A program made the position numbers and the translations under genes. From Ruminococcus sp. zg-924 (GTDB taxonomy: Bacteria; Bacillota; Clostridia; Oscillospirales; Acutalibacteraceae), in the NCBI RefSeq assembly GCF_024433635.1, contig NZ_WNJZ01000011.1, positions 30,160-94,159 on the forward strand: a DNA stretch of 64,000 nucleotides, written 5' to 3'. The notes beneath the pieces were generated by a model, which had not been told where the DNA came from, made no database searches, and saw nothing but the letters and a program-made list of their open reading frames with translations. Within the stretch, counting starts at the first letter, position 1, and every line of letters begins with the position of its first letter. Shown here piece after piece: positions 34,820 through 46,578 of this stretch.

Positions 34820-37072
34820 TCAGATTACACTGTGGCAGGTTCTTGAAATAACGTCAAGCTGCTGCTCACGGGTAAGGTCGATAAACTTAACAGCGTAGCC
34901 TGAAACTCTGATTGTGAAGTTTGCATACTCTTCCTTTTCAGGATGCTCCATAGCGTCGATAAGCTTTTCAGTACCAAACACATTTACATTGAGGTGATGT
35001 GCACCCTGGTCGAAGTAGCCGTCCATAATCTGAACCAAGTTGTTAACACGCTCGCCATCTGTGTGACCAAGTGCGTCGGGGTTGATTGTCTGAGTGTTTG
35101 AAATACCGTCAAGAGCATACTCATACGGAAGCTTTGCAACAGAGTTGAGTGATGCAAGCAGACCGTTCTTCTCTGCACCGTAGCTTGGGTTTGCGCCCGG
35201 AGAAAGTGGCTCGCCGCCCTTTCTGCCGTCAGGAAGTGAACCTGTTGCCTTACCGTAAACAACGTTAGATGTGATAGTAAGGATAGATGTTGTAGCCTCT
35301 GAACGACGATAAGTGTGGTGCTTCTTAATCTTTGAAAGGAATGTCTTGAGCAACCAAACCGCAATGTCGTCTGCTCTGTCATCATCGTTACCGTAACGCG
35401 GGAAGTCGCCCTGTACGTCATAATCAACAACAATGCCGTCCTCGTCACGTATTGTCTTAACCTTAGCGTATTTAATAGCAGAGATAGAGTCAACAACGTG
35501 TGAGAAGCCCGCAATACCTGTTGCAAATGTTCTTCTTACGTTCGTATCAATAAGAGCCATCTCAGCAGCCTCATAATAATACTTGTCGTGCATATAGTGG
35601 ATGAGGTTCAAAGCGTTTACATAAATGTCTGCGAGCCAATCCATCATTGCGTCATATCTGTCAATAACCTCGTCATAGTCGAGATACTCTGATGTGATTG
35701 CACTGTACTTAGGAGCAACCTGAACCTTTGTTACCTCGTCAATACCGCCGTTTATAGCATAGAGCAAGCACTTTGCAAGATTAGCACGAGCACCGAAGAA
35801 CTGCATCTCTTTACCTGTCTGTGTAGCAGATACGCAGCAGCAGATTGAATAGTCATCACACCAAACAAGGCGCATAACGTCATCGTTTTCGTACTGAACG
35901 GAGCTTGTCTTGATTGAAATTAATGAAGCATAATTCTTGAAGTTTTTCGGAAGTCTTGAAGAATACAAAACTGTAAGGTTCGGCTCCGGAGCAGGACCCA
36001 TATTCTCAAGTGTGTGGAGGAATCTAAAGTCGCTCTTTGTAACCATTGAACGTCCGTCAATGCCAAGACCTGCAACCTCAAGAGTAGCCCATACCGGGTC
36101 GCCTGAGAACAGCTCGTTGTATGAAGGAATTCTTGCAAACTTAACCATTCTGAACTTCATAACCATATGGTCAATAAGCTCCTGTGCTTCCTTCTCTGTG
36201 AGTGTACCCTCTTCAAGATCACGCTGAATATAAATGTCGAGGAAAGTCGAAATACGTCCAACGCTCATTGCTGCGCCGTTCTGTGTTTTTATTGCTGCAA
36301 GATAGCCGAAGTAGAGCCACTGAGCAGCCTCACGGGCATTGTTAGCCGGCTGAGAAATATCATAGCCGTAGATTTCAGCCATCTTCTTCATCTCGCCAAG
36401 AGCGTTGTATTGCTCTGTGATTTCCTCTCTTAAGCGGATGATTTCGCCCTTCATTGAGCCTGAACCGCAGGCATTGAAGTCATCTTTCTTCTTCTGCATA
36501 AGATAGTCAATGCCGTACAGAGCAACACGGCGGTAGTCGCCCACAATTCTGCCTCTGCCGTAGGTATCCGGAAGACCTGTTATAATCTTGTTATGACGAG
36601 CCTTTTTAATTTCCGGTGTGTAAGCGTCAAATACACCCTGGTTGTGAGTTTTGTGGTACTGAGTAAAGATTTTGTGAAGCTCAGGGTTTGGTGTGTAGCC
36701 GTGAGTTTTAAGAGCTTCTTCAGCCATCTTGATTCCGCCAAACGGCATAAATGCACGCTTAAGCGGCTTATCTGTCTGCAAGCCTACAACCTTTTCCAAA
36801 TCCTTATACTGCTCGCTGATATATCCCGGTCCGTGTGATGTAAGAGTTGAAACAATGTCGGTGTCCATGTCAAGAACGCCGCCCTTTGCTCTTTCTTCTT
36901 TCTGGAGCTTCTGAAGTTCACCCCAAAGAATATTAGTAGCCTCTGTCGGGCCCTCTAAAAAAGATTCGTCACCGTCATAAACTGTGTAGTTGTTCTGGAT
37001 AAAATCTCTCGTATCAATTTCTTCCTGCCAGCGTCTGCCTTTAAAGCCTCTCCACTGAACTTTCTGTTCCAT
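34820..37072 (-). CDS. pflB: Formate C-acetyltransferase (pyruvate formate-lyase)
   Basis: This 750-aa glycyl radical enzyme cleaves pyruvate with CoA to acetyl-CoA and formate under anoxic conditions. The active-site cysteine pair is in [15 protein letters not shown] (412-413 by alignment with the usual A-C-C pattern; here a third Cys precedes the pair). The radical glycine is Gly725 in [10 protein letters not shown], 25 residues before the end. It begins behind AGGACTG and has its own promoter and a leader of about 230 bases. pflA lies downstream, and the pair points to mixed-acid fermentation. Confidence 0.97.
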   Translation of the reverse strand: MEQKVQWRGFKGRRWQEEIDTRDFIQNNYTVYDGDESFLEGPTEATNILWGELQKLQKEERAKGGVLDMDTDIVSTLTSHGPGYISEQYKDLEKVVGLQTDKPLKRAFMPFGGIKMAEEALKTHGYTPNPELHKIFTQYHKTHNQGVFDAYTPEIKKARHNKIITGLPDTYGRGRIVGDYRRVALYGIDYLMQKKKDDFNACGSGSMKGEIIRLREEITEQYNALGEMKKMAEIYGYDISQPANNAREAAQWLYFGYLAAIKTQNGAAMSVGRISTFLDIYIQRDLEEGTLTEKEAQELIDHMVMKFRMVKFARIPSYNELFSGDPVWATLEVAGLGIDGRSMVTKSDFRFLHTLENMGPAPEPNLTVLYSSRLPKNFKNYASLISIKTSSVQYENDDVMRLVWCDDYSICCCVSATQTGKEMQFFGARANLAKCLLYAINGGIDEVTKVQVAPKYSAITSEYLDYDEVIDRYDAMMDWLADIYVNALNLIHYMHDKYYYEAAEMALIDTNVRRTFATGIAGFSHVVDSISAIKYAKVKTIRDEDGIVVDYDVQGDFPRYGNDDDRADDIAVWLLKTFLSKIKKHHTYRRSEATTSILTITSNVVYGKATGSLPDGRKGGEPLSPGANPSYGAEKNGLLASLNSVAKLPYEYALDGISNTQTINPDALGHTDGERVNNLVQIMDGYFDQGAHHLNVNVFGTEKLIDAMEHPEKEEYANFTIRVSGYAVKFIDLTREQQLDVISRTCHSVI

Positions 37073-37311
37073 TCAACAGTCCTCCTATTATAGAATAATG
37101 ATAGAATAAAAAATATATAATCTTCATTGAGATTATGTCGAAATGTTAAAAACAGGAAAAAGAGCGTGAAAGGCAAAAGCGAAAAAAGGTGAACTAAAAA
37201 AATAATCATCCACAATTTTTTTGTCTAATTCTCACAACTACATATTGTATCATTTTTTAACAAAACCAAATAATAACACAATATATGCTCTGTCGTCCCT
37301 GTTGCATAAAC

Positions 37312-37340
37312 AGTATATAACAAACGCAAAAAAAAATCAA
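37312..37340 (-). promoter_or_regulatory. Promoter of pflB
   Basis: TTGATT (37335-37340) and TATACT (37312-37317) on the minus strand are 17 bases apart. The predicted leader from about 37305 to 37073 is AT-rich and has no gene of its own that I can support. Confidence 0.65.
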
Positions 37341-37360
37341 CATATATTTTCACAAAACTA

Positions 37361-37391
37361 AAAAAATAAGCGGTGAAAAAATCACCGCTTA
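37361..37391 (-). terminator. Terminator of the rnj-ftsH operon
   Basis: A perfect 10-bp stem (37367-37376 with 37382-37391) is followed by six T residues on the minus strand, 7 bases after the ftsH stop codon. Confidence 0.9.
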
Positions 37392-37397
37392 AGTTAA

Positions 37398-39359
37398 TTA
37401 TTCCTTGTTATCCTCTTCGGGTTCGTCATCCGGCAAATCAGCCTCAACGAAGGTACCCTGCATAACCTGCTCAAATGTTTCGCCGTCCATCTTTTCGTGC
37501 TTGAGAAGATACTTTGCAACCTCGTGCAGCTTATCCATATATTTATTGAGAATCTCCTCAGCTTGGCTGTAGCCTTGCTTAACAATGCTCAATACCTCGT
37601 CGTCAATAATAGCCGCTGTGCGCTCGGAGAAATCTCTGCCATGACCCATATCTCTGCCGAGGAACACCTCGCTGCTGCCTGAGGTATAGTTGATAGGACC
37701 GAGCTTTTCGCTCATACCGTATCTTGTAACCATGTCACGGGCTGTCTTTGTTGCCTTTTCAATATCGTTAGACGCACCTGTCGAAATATCGTCAAGCACA
37801 AGAGCCTCAGCAACACGTCCGCCAAGACAAACAACAATATCCTCTTCCATTTCCTGTTTTGAACGGTAGGACTTATCCTCGCTCGGAAGCGGCATTGTGT
37901 AACCACCTGCCATACCTCTCGGAACGATTGAAATCTGATGAACAGGATCCTGTGTATCACAGGCATAGAAGGTAAGAGCGTGACCTGCCTCGTGGTATGC
38001 TGTAAGAAGTTTTTCCTTGTCGCTCATAACCTTTGACTTCTTTTCAGCGCCGACAACAACCTTAATTGTTGCCTCCTCAATCTCCTCCATTGTAATTGCT
38101 TTTCTGCCCTTACGAGCCGCCAAAAGTGCCGCCTCGTTCAGGAGATTTTCAAGGTCTGCGCCGGTAAAACCTGCTGTTGATTTTGCAATAACAGAAAGCT
38201 TAACGTCAGGCGCAAGAGGTTTCTTTCTTGCATGAACCTTGAGTATAGCCTCTCTGCCCTTAACATCAGGGTAACCTACAACAACCTGCCTGTCGAATCT
38301 GCCCGGTCGCATAAGAGCCGGGTCCAGAATGTCCGGTCTGTTGGTTGCCGCAATTATTATGATACCCTCGTTTACGCCAAAGCCGTCCATCTCAACAAGG
38401 AGCTGGTTAAGGGTTTGCTCTCTTTCATCGTGACCGCCGCCGAGTCCTGTGCCTCTCTGCCTGCCGACAGCATCAATTTCATCAATAAAGATAATGCAGG
38501 GCGAGTTTTTCTTTGCCTGGTCGAACAAATCTCTTACTCTTGACGCACCAACGCCGACAAACATTTCTACGAAGTCTGAACCTGACATTGAGAAGAACGG
38601 TACTCCTGCTTCACCTGCAACTGCTCTTGCAAGGAGGGTCTTACCTGTTCCCGGAGGGCCAACAAGAAGCACACCCTTAGGAATCTTTGCGCCAAGCTCA
38701 TTGAACTTTTTAGGCTCCTTAAGGAACTCAACAATTTCCTCAAGCTCCGCCTTTTCCTCATCTGCACCTGCTACATCCTCAAAAGTAGCCTTGTGCTTTT
38801 CTTCGTTCATATTTTTTATTTTCGTCTTGCCGAAGCCGCCGGGCTTAGACGGGTCGCCGCCCATACCGCCGGACATTTTTTTCATAATATAAATGTAGAA
38901 AACAACTAAAAGAACCAGCATAAGCATGCTTGGGAGCATACTTAAAATCCATGAATTGTCGCTTGACTTACTGTAATCGTATACAATCGGGTTGTCCTTG
39001 TTTTCCTCGTTGTATTCCTGTACATAACCCTTGATATCCTCATAGATAAGGCTTGCGCTCGGAGCGGTATATTCAATTTTTATACCCTTGTCATCTGAGG
39101 TCGGCTTTGGAGTTTTAGGAGCCTTGTCGGGGTCGTCCGGCTCTATTGTTTCGCCGGGTTTAAGAGTAATCTCCATCTTGCCGCTGCCCAAATCGAGTTT
39201 ATATTCCTCAACCTTGTTTTCGGCAAACAGAGCTACAATGTCGGAATATTTATAGGAATAGTTTGGTTTTAACTGAAAAATAGCCACAGCAACCAAAATA
39301 ACCGCTATACATATTCCTATACCGAGAATTATATTTCTGGTATTTTTTTTGTTATCCAT
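37398..39359 (-). CDS. ftsH: ATP-dependent zinc metalloprotease FtsH
   Basis: At 653 aa this FtsH has two N-terminal membrane helices (about 9-28 and 138-158) around an outside domain with a Pro/Asp/Lys-rich stretch (about 70-92). The AAA+ module follows, with Walker A GPPGTGKT (234-241), Walker [12 protein letters not shown] and the second-region-of-homology arginines. The protease active site is HEAGH (456-460). It degrades damaged or regulatory membrane and cytoplasmic proteins. It follows tilS, the same neighbour order as in Bacillus, and ends in an acidic tail. Confidence 0.97.
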   Translation of the reverse strand: MDNKKNTRNIILGIGICIAVILVAVAIFQLKPNYSYKYSDIVALFAENKVEEYKLDLGSGKMEITLKPGETIEPDDPDKAPKTPKPTSDDKGIKIEYTAPSASLIYEDIKGYVQEYNEENKDNPIVYDYSKSSDNSWILSMLPSMLMLVLLVVFYIYIMKKMSGGMGGDPSKPGGFGKTKIKNMNEEKHKATFEDVAGADEEKAELEEIVEFLKEPKKFNELGAKIPKGVLLVGPPGTGKTLLARAVAGEAGVPFFSMSGSDFVEMFVGVGASRVRDLFDQAKKNSPCIIFIDEIDAVGRQRGTGLGGGHDEREQTLNQLLVEMDGFGVNEGIIIIAATNRPDILDPALMRPGRFDRQVVVGYPDVKGREAILKVHARKKPLAPDVKLSVIAKSTAGFTGADLENLLNEAALLAARKGRKAITMEEIEEATIKVVVGAEKKSKVMSDKEKLLTAYHEAGHALTFYACDTQDPVHQISIVPRGMAGGYTMPLPSEDKSYRSKQEMEEDIVVCLGGRVAEALVLDDISTGASNDIEKATKTARDMVTRYGMSEKLGPINYTSGSSEVFLGRDMGHGRDFSERTAAIIDDEVLSIVKQGYSQAEEILNKYMDKLHEVAKYLLKHEKMDGETFEQVMQGTFVEADLPDDEPEEDNKE

Positions 39360-39402
39360 TCTTACACCTCTTTGTTTTCATATTGATATTCTTTCAATAT
39401 TT

Positions 39403-40785
39403 TTATCCATTATTTTTACTTTCGGAAGATTGATTAAAAGTAATAGTCAATATTTTTTCCGTATCGGAGGTTATCCTTGCTTTTCGAGACACGCCAAAGC
39501 CCTCAAGCCATAATATTTCATTATCCTGCGCTATGAGCATAAGCTTATCTCTTTTCTCTGAAATAACCTTTTCATCAATGAGAAACTTCTTAAGAGTCTT
39601 TGTCCATCCCCTGTTTTTCGGAGAAAATATATCGCCTGTCCGGCGAGTTCTCATTACCGTAACATCGTTAATTATATCATAGTCAATTGCATTTTTAAAT
39701 AACAAATTGTTAAATTTTGCGTTATTGTTAAATTCTTTTTTTGTCAGCACATTAAATTCAACCGTTCTGCCCTGTATATGTGCTTTTACACCGTCTGAAA
39801 CAACAATCGGATTTATGTCAGATTTATTAGATTTAGGGGTTATTTTGTATAGTCTGAAAACTCCGCTGTTTGCATCGGCGCAAACGCCGTTTTTTATGTT
39901 CACCCTTGAAGCAGCTGTTATCGCAGAGCAGACCGCCGTTACTGTTTCACGGTCGGGTTTAATATCAAAATTTCTTGACAGCAGAATAATAACTGCTCTT
40001 GAAAGCACCGAAATATTGAGATTTTGAAGTCTTTTCAGGTCATAACCGTCTGTGATTTTTGCATTTTTAAGCGCCTCATCTGCAAGGTTATAAAGAAAGG
40101 TATCATCATTTTTCAGCATTTCTCCGCTGCGTGTTATACACTGCTCAATAGATGGATTTATCTGCTTCAGTACAGGCAGCACGCCGTGGCGGATTTTATT
40201 TCGTGTGTAATCGTCTGTGAGATTTGTGCTGTCGGTAACATATTCAAGGCTGTAACTGCGGCAGTAACGCTCAATTTCATCTCTGTTGCACCTAATAAGC
40301 GGTCTAATAATATACTCCCTTTTCGGCGGTATTCCACACAAGCCCTTTAATGCGCTTCCTCTGGCAAGATTATAAATCACCGTTTCAGCGTTATCGTTTG
40401 CGTTATGAGCCGTAGCGATAACTGCGCTGTGCTTTTCCGAAAGAGTTTTAAAATACTCATACCTTACCCGCCTTGCAGTTTCCTCTGTCCCCGTTTTATA
40501 TTCCTTTGATAGCTTTGGAATATCGACATCGAGCAGTTCAAACTCTATGCCGAGCCTATTGCAGAAATTCATTACAAAAAGCTCGTCACGCTTAGCCTCG
40601 TCACCTCTGATATTATGGTTTACGTGTGCGGCGATAAGCCTGTTTATGCCAAGTTCTGTTTTATTCTCAAAAAGAAAATGAAGCAGACACATTGAATCTG
40701 CTCCACCTGAAACGGCGACAACAATATTACTGCTGCCGCCAATCATATTATAGTCTTTGATAGTGTCAAAAATTTTATTCCTCAC
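39403..40785 (-). CDS. tilS: tRNA(Ile)-lysidine synthetase
   Basis: The protein (460 aa) belongs to the PP-loop ATPases, with VAVSGGADSMCLLHF near the N-terminus, and has the TilS central and C-terminal domains. It attaches lysine to C34 of the tRNA that reads AUA, changing it from Met to Ile specificity, and is usually essential. The best start is GTG 40785, preceded by GGAGG inside the end of dnaB; a frame open to 40821 has no better signal. The gene therefore overlaps dnaB by 11 bases. ftsH follows 43 bases downstream. Confidence 0.93.
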   Translation of the reverse strand: MRNKIFDTIKDYNMIGGSSNIVVAVSGGADSMCLLHFLFENKTELGINRLIAAHVNHNIRGDEAKRDELFVMNFCNRLGIEFELLDVDIPKLSKEYKTGTEETARRVRYEYFKTLSEKHSAVIATAHNANDNAETVIYNLARGSALKGLCGIPPKREYIIRPLIRCNRDEIERYCRSYSLEYVTDSTNLTDDYTRNKIRHGVLPVLKQINPSIEQCITRSGEMLKNDDTFLYNLADEALKNAKITDGYDLKRLQNLNISVLSRAVIILLSRNFDIKPDRETVTAVCSAITAASRVNIKNGVCADANSGVFRLYKITPKSNKSDINPIVVSDGVKAHIQGRTVEFNVLTKKEFNNNAKFNNLLFKNAIDYDIINDVTVMRTRRTGDIFSPKNRGWTKTLKKFLIDEKVISEKRDKLMLIAQDNEILWLEGFGVSRKARITSDTEKILTITFNQSSESKNNG

Positions 40786-42139
40786 GATGAACCTCCGGAG
40801 AAGTGAATCGCATAAATTCACCCTGCCAGTGAAGCTTTATGCTGCCTGTTTCGCCGTGTCTGTTCTTTGCAACAAGACATTCGCCGCTGTTCTGGTCGCT
40901 CTTAGCGTCATCATCGTCGCCCGCCTTGTCATAGTAGCCCTCACGGTACAGAAACAGCACTATATCGGCGTCTTGCTCGATAGAACCAGAGTCACGCAGG
41001 TCTGAAAGCTGAGGTCTATGGTCGGCTCTTTTTTCGCTTTCACGTGAAAGCTGGGAAAGCGTTATGACAGGCACGTTTATTTCTTTTGCCATAATTTTCA
41101 GATTTCTTGTTATCTCGGAAATCTCCTGCACACGGTTGTCTGTTCGTCTTGCACCGCTCATAAGCTGTAAATAGTCGATAATAACAAGGTCAACGTTCTT
41201 AAGCCTTCTAAGCTTTGCCTTCATAGCCGGAACGGTTAGACCCGGCGTATCGTCAAGGTACATTTCGGTTGAGCCTAAAACATCTGATGCAGGAATCAGC
41301 CTGTCCCACTCATCGTCAGAAAGCTTACCTGTTCTCAGCGTTGTACCGCTAATAAGCGCCTCAGAAGACAGCAAACGAGAGGCAAGCTGCTCTCTTGACA
41401 TTTCAAGCGAGAAGAACACAACCCTCTTTTTGCTCTTAACGGCAGCGTGCTTTGCAATATTAAGCGCAAAGCTCGTTTTACCCATACCCGGTCGTGCCGC
41501 AAGAAGAATAAGGTCACTTCTGTTAAGACCGGTTATTGTTCTGTCCAAATCACCAATACCGGTTGAAATAGGCTTAGCCAAATCGCTTTCGGGCGAATTG
41601 AGCATATCAAGGCGATCCATTGTTTCCAGAATAACAGCACTGAGCTTTTTAAGGCCCTTGACCTCGTTTTTGTTTCTTATGTCATAAATTTTCTGTTCTG
41701 CGCTGTCAAGCAGCTTATCCGAGGAAAGCTCGCCCGATGAGGACTCCTCCTGAATTTCACGGGCTGCATAAATAAGAGAACGAACCTCGTATTTTTCCTT
41801 GATAATATCTGCGTATGCGCTTACATTTGAAACAGACGGAACAATTTCTGCAAGCTGCATAAGATATGATTTAGCCGACGCTTCATCAAAGCCGCTTTGC
41901 GTTTTGATTGCATTAAGTACCGTAACATAGTCTGAACGCTTGCCTGCGGCAAAATTTTCGAGCATTATGCTGTAAATTATTCTGTGATTTTCAATGTAAA
42001 AATAATCCGGTTCCGGCAGGATTTCCGCTATGGTATCCATACAGCTGTTATCAATAAGCACAGCGCCCAAAACAGACTGCTCCGCCTCGGTGCTATACGG
42101 CAATGAAAAGCTGTCAACTCCGCCTGTAAACTCCGCCAT
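40775..42139 (-). CDS. dnaB: Replicative DNA helicase DnaB
   Basis: The 454-aa protein has the N-terminal DnaB domain (about 10-115) and a RecA-like C-terminal helicase core with Walker A ARPGMGKTSFAL and Walker B VDLVIIDYLQLM. It unwinds DNA ahead of the replication fork as a hexamer. It lies directly after rplI and before tilS in the minus-strand operon. AAGGAG precedes the ATG. Confidence 0.97.
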   Translation of the reverse strand: MAEFTGGVDSFSLPYSTEAEQSVLGAVLIDNSCMDTIAEILPEPDYFYIENHRIIYSIMLENFAAGKRSDYVTVLNAIKTQSGFDEASAKSYLMQLAEIVPSVSNVSAYADIIKEKYEVRSLIYAAREIQEESSSGELSSDKLLDSAEQKIYDIRNKNEVKGLKKLSAVILETMDRLDMLNSPESDLAKPISTGIGDLDRTITGLNRSDLILLAARPGMGKTSFALNIAKHAAVKSKKRVVFFSLEMSREQLASRLLSSEALISGTTLRTGKLSDDEWDRLIPASDVLGSTEMYLDDTPGLTVPAMKAKLRRLKNVDLVIIDYLQLMSGARRTDNRVQEISEITRNLKIMAKEINVPVITLSQLSRESEKRADHRPQLSDLRDSGSIEQDADIVLFLYREGYYDKAGDDDDAKSDQNSGECLVAKNRHGETGSIKLHWQGEFMRFTSPEVHREE

Positions 42140-42154
42140 TGTGATACTCCTTAA

Positions 42155-42601
42155 TTATTCTTCCGCTACCTTAACTTTAATGTTTGCAACTATGCCCTGA
42201 TAGAGCTTAACCTCGCAGTTGTAGGTGCCAAAGGCTTTGATTTCGCCGTCAATTGTGATTTTTCTCTTATCAACGTCAATGGCAAACTGCTTTTTAATCT
42301 CTGCACTTATCTCCTTTGAGGTTACTGAGCCGAAAAGCTTGCCGTTTTTGCCGGCCTTTGCTGACAGTTCAACTACCTTGCCCTCAAGCGTTTCTTTTGA
42401 TTTATTTGCATTTGCTGTGTCGGTTTCAATCTTATAGCGGCGTGAATTCTCAGCGTTCTTCACCTCGTTTAGAGCCTGAGCATTTGCCTCCTTTGCAAGC
42501 TTTCTCGGAAGCAAAAAGTTTCTTGCGTAGCCGTCTGATACGTTCACAAGCTCGCCCTTCTTACCACTGCCCTTTACATCCTGTAATAATACTACCTTCA
42601 T
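42155..42601 (-). CDS. rplI: 50S ribosomal protein L9
   Basis: The 148-aa protein is the normal length of L9. Its N-terminal domain reads [19 protein letters not shown] and [13 protein letters not shown], followed by a long connecting helix and the C-terminal rRNA-binding domain. Its start overlaps the stop codon of gdpP as ATGA, and GAGGAAG in the end of gdpP acts as ribosome binding site, so translation of the two is coupled. Confidence 0.97.
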   Translation of the reverse strand: MKVVLLQDVKGSGKKGELVNVSDGYARNFLLPRKLAKEANAQALNEVKNAENSRRYKIETDTANANKSKETLEGKVVELSAKAGKNGKLFGSVTSKEISAEIKKQFAIDVDKRKITIDGEIKAFGTYNCEVKLYQGIVANIKVKVAEE

Positions 42602-44565
42602 CTTTCTTCCTCCTTGACTTTCTTTATATCAATTTTACTTATTATATCAACAAGCTTTTCTCTTGCCTCGCTCATTTTTGAATTTTTAATCTGAGCCCCT
42701 GCCATTGTCATATGGCCTCCGCCGCCCATTTGCTCCATAATAAGCTGAACATTCATATCTCCGAGTGAACGTGCTGAAATACAGATTTCATCACCGTTTT
42801 GATATAAAACAAACGACGCCACAACATCGTGCAGACTTAAAAGCTCATCTGCTGCCTGTGCCGCTGTTACCCTGACATCTCCACCTAAATCGTCTGCGCA
42901 GGCTATGGCACAGCTGTTGTAAATTTCAGACTGCGACACAATCTGATACTTTGTTTTGTATGAATCTATTGAATTTGAAAACAGACGTTTTACCTCAACG
43001 GTATCAGCTCCGCACTGGCGCAGATATGCTGCCGCCTCAAAGGTTCTTACTCCGGTTTTCAAAACAAAGTTCTTTGTATCAAGCATAATTCCCGCCAGAA
43101 GCGCATCAGCCTCAAGCCGTGTGAGAATATTCTCGCCCATATACTGAATAAGCTCGGTTGCCATTTCAGACGCAGATGATGCGAATGGCTCGTGGAAAAA
43201 CACCAGCGAATTGTCTATATGATTAACCATCATTCTGTGGTGGTCGATTACAACTATCTTTTTACACTTTTCATAAAGCTCAACGCTTTCAAGGAAGGTT
43301 GGCGAATGTGTGTCCACAATAATCAAAAGGGTTTTGTCGCTTGCAGACATCAATGCCTCGTCAGGCTCCATAAACATATTGCTGTTACCTGCGCTTTTCA
43401 TACTCTCGATAATTTGCGTTGCAACTGACTGCCTTTGGTTAACAACAATGTGAGCAGGCTTTTTCTGCGTTTTCGTTACTGCACTCCATATACCGACAGC
43501 CGCACCGATACAGTCGAGATCAGAATTAGCATGACCCATTATAAGCACATTCTCGCAAGCCTTAATGTGGTCTATAAGCGTTCCTGCAATAACTCTTGCT
43601 CTTACCTTATCAAGCTTTGCATAGCCGCTTGTGCCGCCACCAAAGAAACGGTAGGATTCTCCTGTTTTTACAGCTGCCTGATCTCCGCCTCTTCCCAAAG
43701 CCATTTCGAGAGCCTTTCTTGCCTGAATTTCGTTTTCACGGTAGCCGTTGCTGCCTCTGCCAACGCCGATTGAAACGGTAGCCTCCTTGCCGCCGGGAAA
43801 ACTTAACGCCTTTATCTCCTCAAGGATAGAAAATTTATCCTCAAGCAAATCACGGTAGTTCCTTTCCTCCATTAAAACAAGGTATTTGCTTCCTTCAATC
43901 TTTTTATACATAGCCTTGTTTTTCATCGCCCACTTCTGGAGCGTATTTTCAACAATAACCACAGCGTGAGCAAGCTGCTCATCATCATAATCTCTTTCAA
44001 ATTCCTCTCTGTTGTCAAAGGTGAGAATTGCAATAACAGGTCTTGTATCTGCGTATTCCTGCGCCATCTTTTTGTAATTTGTATCATCAATAAAATATAA
44101 AACAGCGCCGTCAGATATTTCATTGGCTATAACGGTATATCTCCTCTCACCATAAGAAACATTTGACGAATCAGCCGCCACAAGTCGCTCAACGGACAGA
44201 CCGGAGGTGTACTGTGTTATAAAATCGCCGACAGCCTCTCTGCCCTGACAGATATTTTTTTTAAAATACTTGTTGTACCAAACAACGTCGCCCTTCTCGC
44301 CTGCAACAACAACAGGTATAGAAAACTTGTCAAGATATGTTACATTAACACCTTTAAGGCTTTTTGCGCTGCTTTTTACAACCGCCTTGATATAGCTTTG
44401 AAAGAATTTTCCTGTTAAAAATACAACTATAATTGAAACAATCGCTATGCTCATCTCAATAGCGAATATGTAAATATTCCACCGGTAGGAGAAGGCTGCC
44501 ATCAGCATAATGGCAACGGAAAACACAAGAAAAAACGGTGTAAGCGTCCATGATCTCTTTTTCAT
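42598..44565 (-). CDS. gdpP: c-di-AMP phosphodiesterase GdpP
   Basis: The 655-aa membrane protein has two N-terminal helices (about 10-50), a PAS-like sensor (about 75-165) and a degenerate GGDEF domain with the late block RGGDQAAVK. The DHH-DHHA1 phosphodiesterase follows, with [11 protein letters not shown] (344-354), IVDTHSP, VIDHHRM and [13 protein letters not shown]. It hydrolyses cyclic di-AMP and so sets osmotic and cell-wall stress responses. The gene order gdpP-rplI-dnaB is conserved in Firmicutes. c-di-AMP also controls potassium uptake in this phylum, and trkAH is in this window. Confidence 0.95.
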   Translation of the reverse strand: MKKRSWTLTPFFLVFSVAIMLMAAFSYRWNIYIFAIEMSIAIVSIIVVFLTGKFFQSYIKAVVKSSAKSLKGVNVTYLDKFSIPVVVAGEKGDVVWYNKYFKKNICQGREAVGDFITQYTSGLSVERLVAADSSNVSYGERRYTVIANEISDGAVLYFIDDTNYKKMAQEYADTRPVIAILTFDNREEFERDYDDEQLAHAVVIVENTLQKWAMKNKAMYKKIEGSKYLVLMEERNYRDLLEDKFSILEEIKALSFPGGKEATVSIGVGRGSNGYRENEIQARKALEMALGRGGDQAAVKTGESYRFFGGGTSGYAKLDKVRARVIAGTLIDHIKACENVLIMGHANSDLDCIGAAVGIWSAVTKTQKKPAHIVVNQRQSVATQIIESMKSAGNSNMFMEPDEALMSASDKTLLIIVDTHSPTFLESVELYEKCKKIVVIDHHRMMVNHIDNSLVFFHEPFASSASEMATELIQYMGENILTRLEADALLAGIMLDTKNFVLKTGVRTFEAAAYLRQCGADTVEVKRLFSNSIDSYKTKYQIVSQSEIYNSCAIACADDLGGDVRVTAAQAADELLSLHDVVASFVLYQNGDEICISARSLGDMNVQLIMEQMGGGGHMTMAGAQIKNSKMSEAREKLVDIISKIDIKKVKEEER

Positions 44566-44592
44566 AATTTTCTCCTCCGGGGGTATAAAACA

Positions 44593-46530
44593 TTAGACTT
44601 CCATAATAATCGGAAGTATCATCGGTGTACGGCGTGTCTTGCTGTAAATCAAGCGTGATACATCCTCTTTGATTTTATTCTTAATAACATTCCATTCGTG
44701 AACATTGTCATAAGCACAATCTTCAAGAACGTTTGTAGCTGTTTTCTTTATTTCCTCAATGAGCATTTCGGACTCTCTAACATATACAAAGCCTCTTGAA
44801 ACAATGTCGGGACCCGATATTATATGACCGTCGTATGAATCAAGCGAGGCAACAACTATAATTAAGCCGTCCTGTCCCAAGTGCTTGCGGTCACGCAAAA
44901 CTATGCTTCCGACATCGCCTACGCCAAGACCGTCAACAAACACCTTGCCCGCCTTGACGGATTCAAGCTGCTTGATATAGCCCTCGTTAAGCTCAACAAC
45001 ATTGCCTATATCGCCGATAAATACATTTTTATGATCCATTCCCATCTGATATGCAAGCTCAGCGTGCTTACGCAGATGCTTCTGCTCTCCGTGAACGGGA
45101 ATAAAATACTTCGGCTTTACTATACCGTGCAGGATTTTAAGCTCCTCCTGACAAGCGTGACCCGAAACGTGAACCTCATACATAGATTCGTGAATAACCT
45201 GACAGCCACGCTTTAACAGCTCGTCAACTACTGCGCCGACTGTTTTTTCGTTACCCGGAATTGGGTTAGCCGAAATAATTATAAAGTCACCGGGGCCAAC
45301 CTCAACCTTTCTGTGGTCGGAATAAGCCATTCGGTAGAGAGCCGACATAGGCTCGCCCTGACTGCCCGTTGTAACAAGCACTATCTTCTCGGCAGGGTAT
45401 TTATTGAGCAAATCTATATCAATTATAACGCCATCCGGAACCTCAAGATAACCAAGCTCCATTGCGACAGTCATATAGTTTATCATACTTCTGCCCGAAA
45501 ATGCTACTTTTCTGCCGTACTTTTGGGCACAGTTGATAATCTGCTGAACTCTGTTAATGTTTGAGGCAAAGGTCGCTATGATAATTCTTTGGTCTTCCGC
45601 CTGCTTGAAAAGGCTGTCAAAAGAAGCACTAACCCTCTGCTCCGTCATAGTATAGCCGGGTCTTTCGGCATTTGTTGAATCTGCAAGCAGAGCAAGAACA
45701 CCCTCATTGCCAAGCTGTGCAAAACGGGCAAGGTCAATCATCTGCCCTGCTATCGGAGTGCAGTCAATTTTGAAGTCGCCCGTGTGAACAACCGTACCAG
45801 CCGGCGAGTGAATAGCAATGCCGACAGCATCCGGAATTGAGTGGTTCACCCTGATAAATTCAGCAGTCATACAGCCAAGCTTTACCATATCGCCCGCCTT
45901 AACCTCGTTAAGCTTTGTCTTGTATAGTACATTATGCTCTTTAAGTTTGTTTTCAATTAAGCCGATTGACAGAGCTGTGGCGTAAATTGGCAGGCTTACC
46001 TTTTTAAGAAGAAACGGCAGTCCGCCGATATGATCCTCATGTGCATGAGTAATTACAATGCCCTTGATTTTGTCGATATTCTCCTCGACATATGAAAAAT
46101 CCGGCAATACAAGGTCAACGCCGAGCATTTCGCCGTCCGGAAAAGCCATTCCGCAGTCGAGCAACAGCATATCATCGTTACACTCAAACAGCGTTATATT
46201 CTTTCCGATTTCATTAAGTCCACCCAAAAATGCGATTTTAATTGACGGCTTTACAACCTTTTTGGTTTTATTGCCGGAGTATGGCTTTTTTGCGGTCGAG
46301 TAAGTTTTCTTTGTTCTTTTCACACCCTGCCTTGTACTCTTAGCAGACGCAGCGCTCTTTGGACTCTTTGTACTTTTTGCATTGTTATTTGAAGCCGCAC
46401 TTTTGTCAATACGGCTCGGTCCGCTTTTAACCTTTTGGTAATAACCTTTTTTACTGTTTTGAGCGCTTACAGCCTTGTCATAAAAAAATTCATCCGATAC
46501 TCTTTTCTTATTGCTAAATTCTGATATCAC
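44593..46530 (-). CDS. rnj: Ribonuclease J with a basic N-terminal extension
   Basis: The 645-aa protein is a metallo-beta-lactamase/beta-CASP ribonuclease with THAHEDHIGG (161-170), ADSTNAERPG and SGHACQEELKILH. RNase J matures and degrades RNA with endo- and 5'-exonuclease activity. Before the usual start of the fold (KIAFLGGLNEIG, about 98) there is an extra tail of about 95 residues, rich in Lys, Ser and Ala and probably disordered, which could bind RNA. The start is GTG 46530 with ACGGAGG 7 bases upstream. A promoter and a leader of about 195 bases precede it. It heads the rnj-gdpP-rplI-dnaB-tilS-ftsH run. Confidence 0.93.
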   Translation of the reverse strand: MISEFSNKKRVSDEFFYDKAVSAQNSKKGYYQKVKSGPSRIDKSAASNNNAKSTKSPKSAASAKSTRQGVKRTKKTYSTAKKPYSGNKTKKVVKPSIKIAFLGGLNEIGKNITLFECNDDMLLLDCGMAFPDGEMLGVDLVLPDFSYVEENIDKIKGIVITHAHEDHIGGLPFLLKKVSLPIYATALSIGLIENKLKEHNVLYKTKLNEVKAGDMVKLGCMTAEFIRVNHSIPDAVGIAIHSPAGTVVHTGDFKIDCTPIAGQMIDLARFAQLGNEGVLALLADSTNAERPGYTMTEQRVSASFDSLFKQAEDQRIIIATFASNINRVQQIINCAQKYGRKVAFSGRSMINYMTVAMELGYLEVPDGVIIDIDLLNKYPAEKIVLVTTGSQGEPMSALYRMAYSDHRKVEVGPGDFIIISANPIPGNEKTVGAVVDELLKRGCQVIHESMYEVHVSGHACQEELKILHGIVKPKYFIPVHGEQKHLRKHAELAYQMGMDHKNVFIGDIGNVVELNEGYIKQLESVKAGKVFVDGLGVGDVGSIVLRDRKHLGQDGLIIVVASLDSYDGHIISGPDIVSRGFVYVRESEMLIEEIKKTATNVLEDCAYDNVHEWNVIKNKIKEDVSRLIYSKTRRTPMILPIIMEV

Positions 46531-46578
46531 AAATAAACCTCCGTTAAAAATATGTAGTTGTATCTGTCGCTTGAATAA

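Noticed and set aside
36955..37215. 86-aa open frame over the start of pflB and its leader
   Set aside because: Out of frame with PflB, composition poor, and it sits in an AT-rich leader.
37200..37270. Possible Rex operator upstream of pflB
   Set aside because: TTGTGAGAATTAGACAA has one half-site only and wrong spacing for the Rex palindrome.
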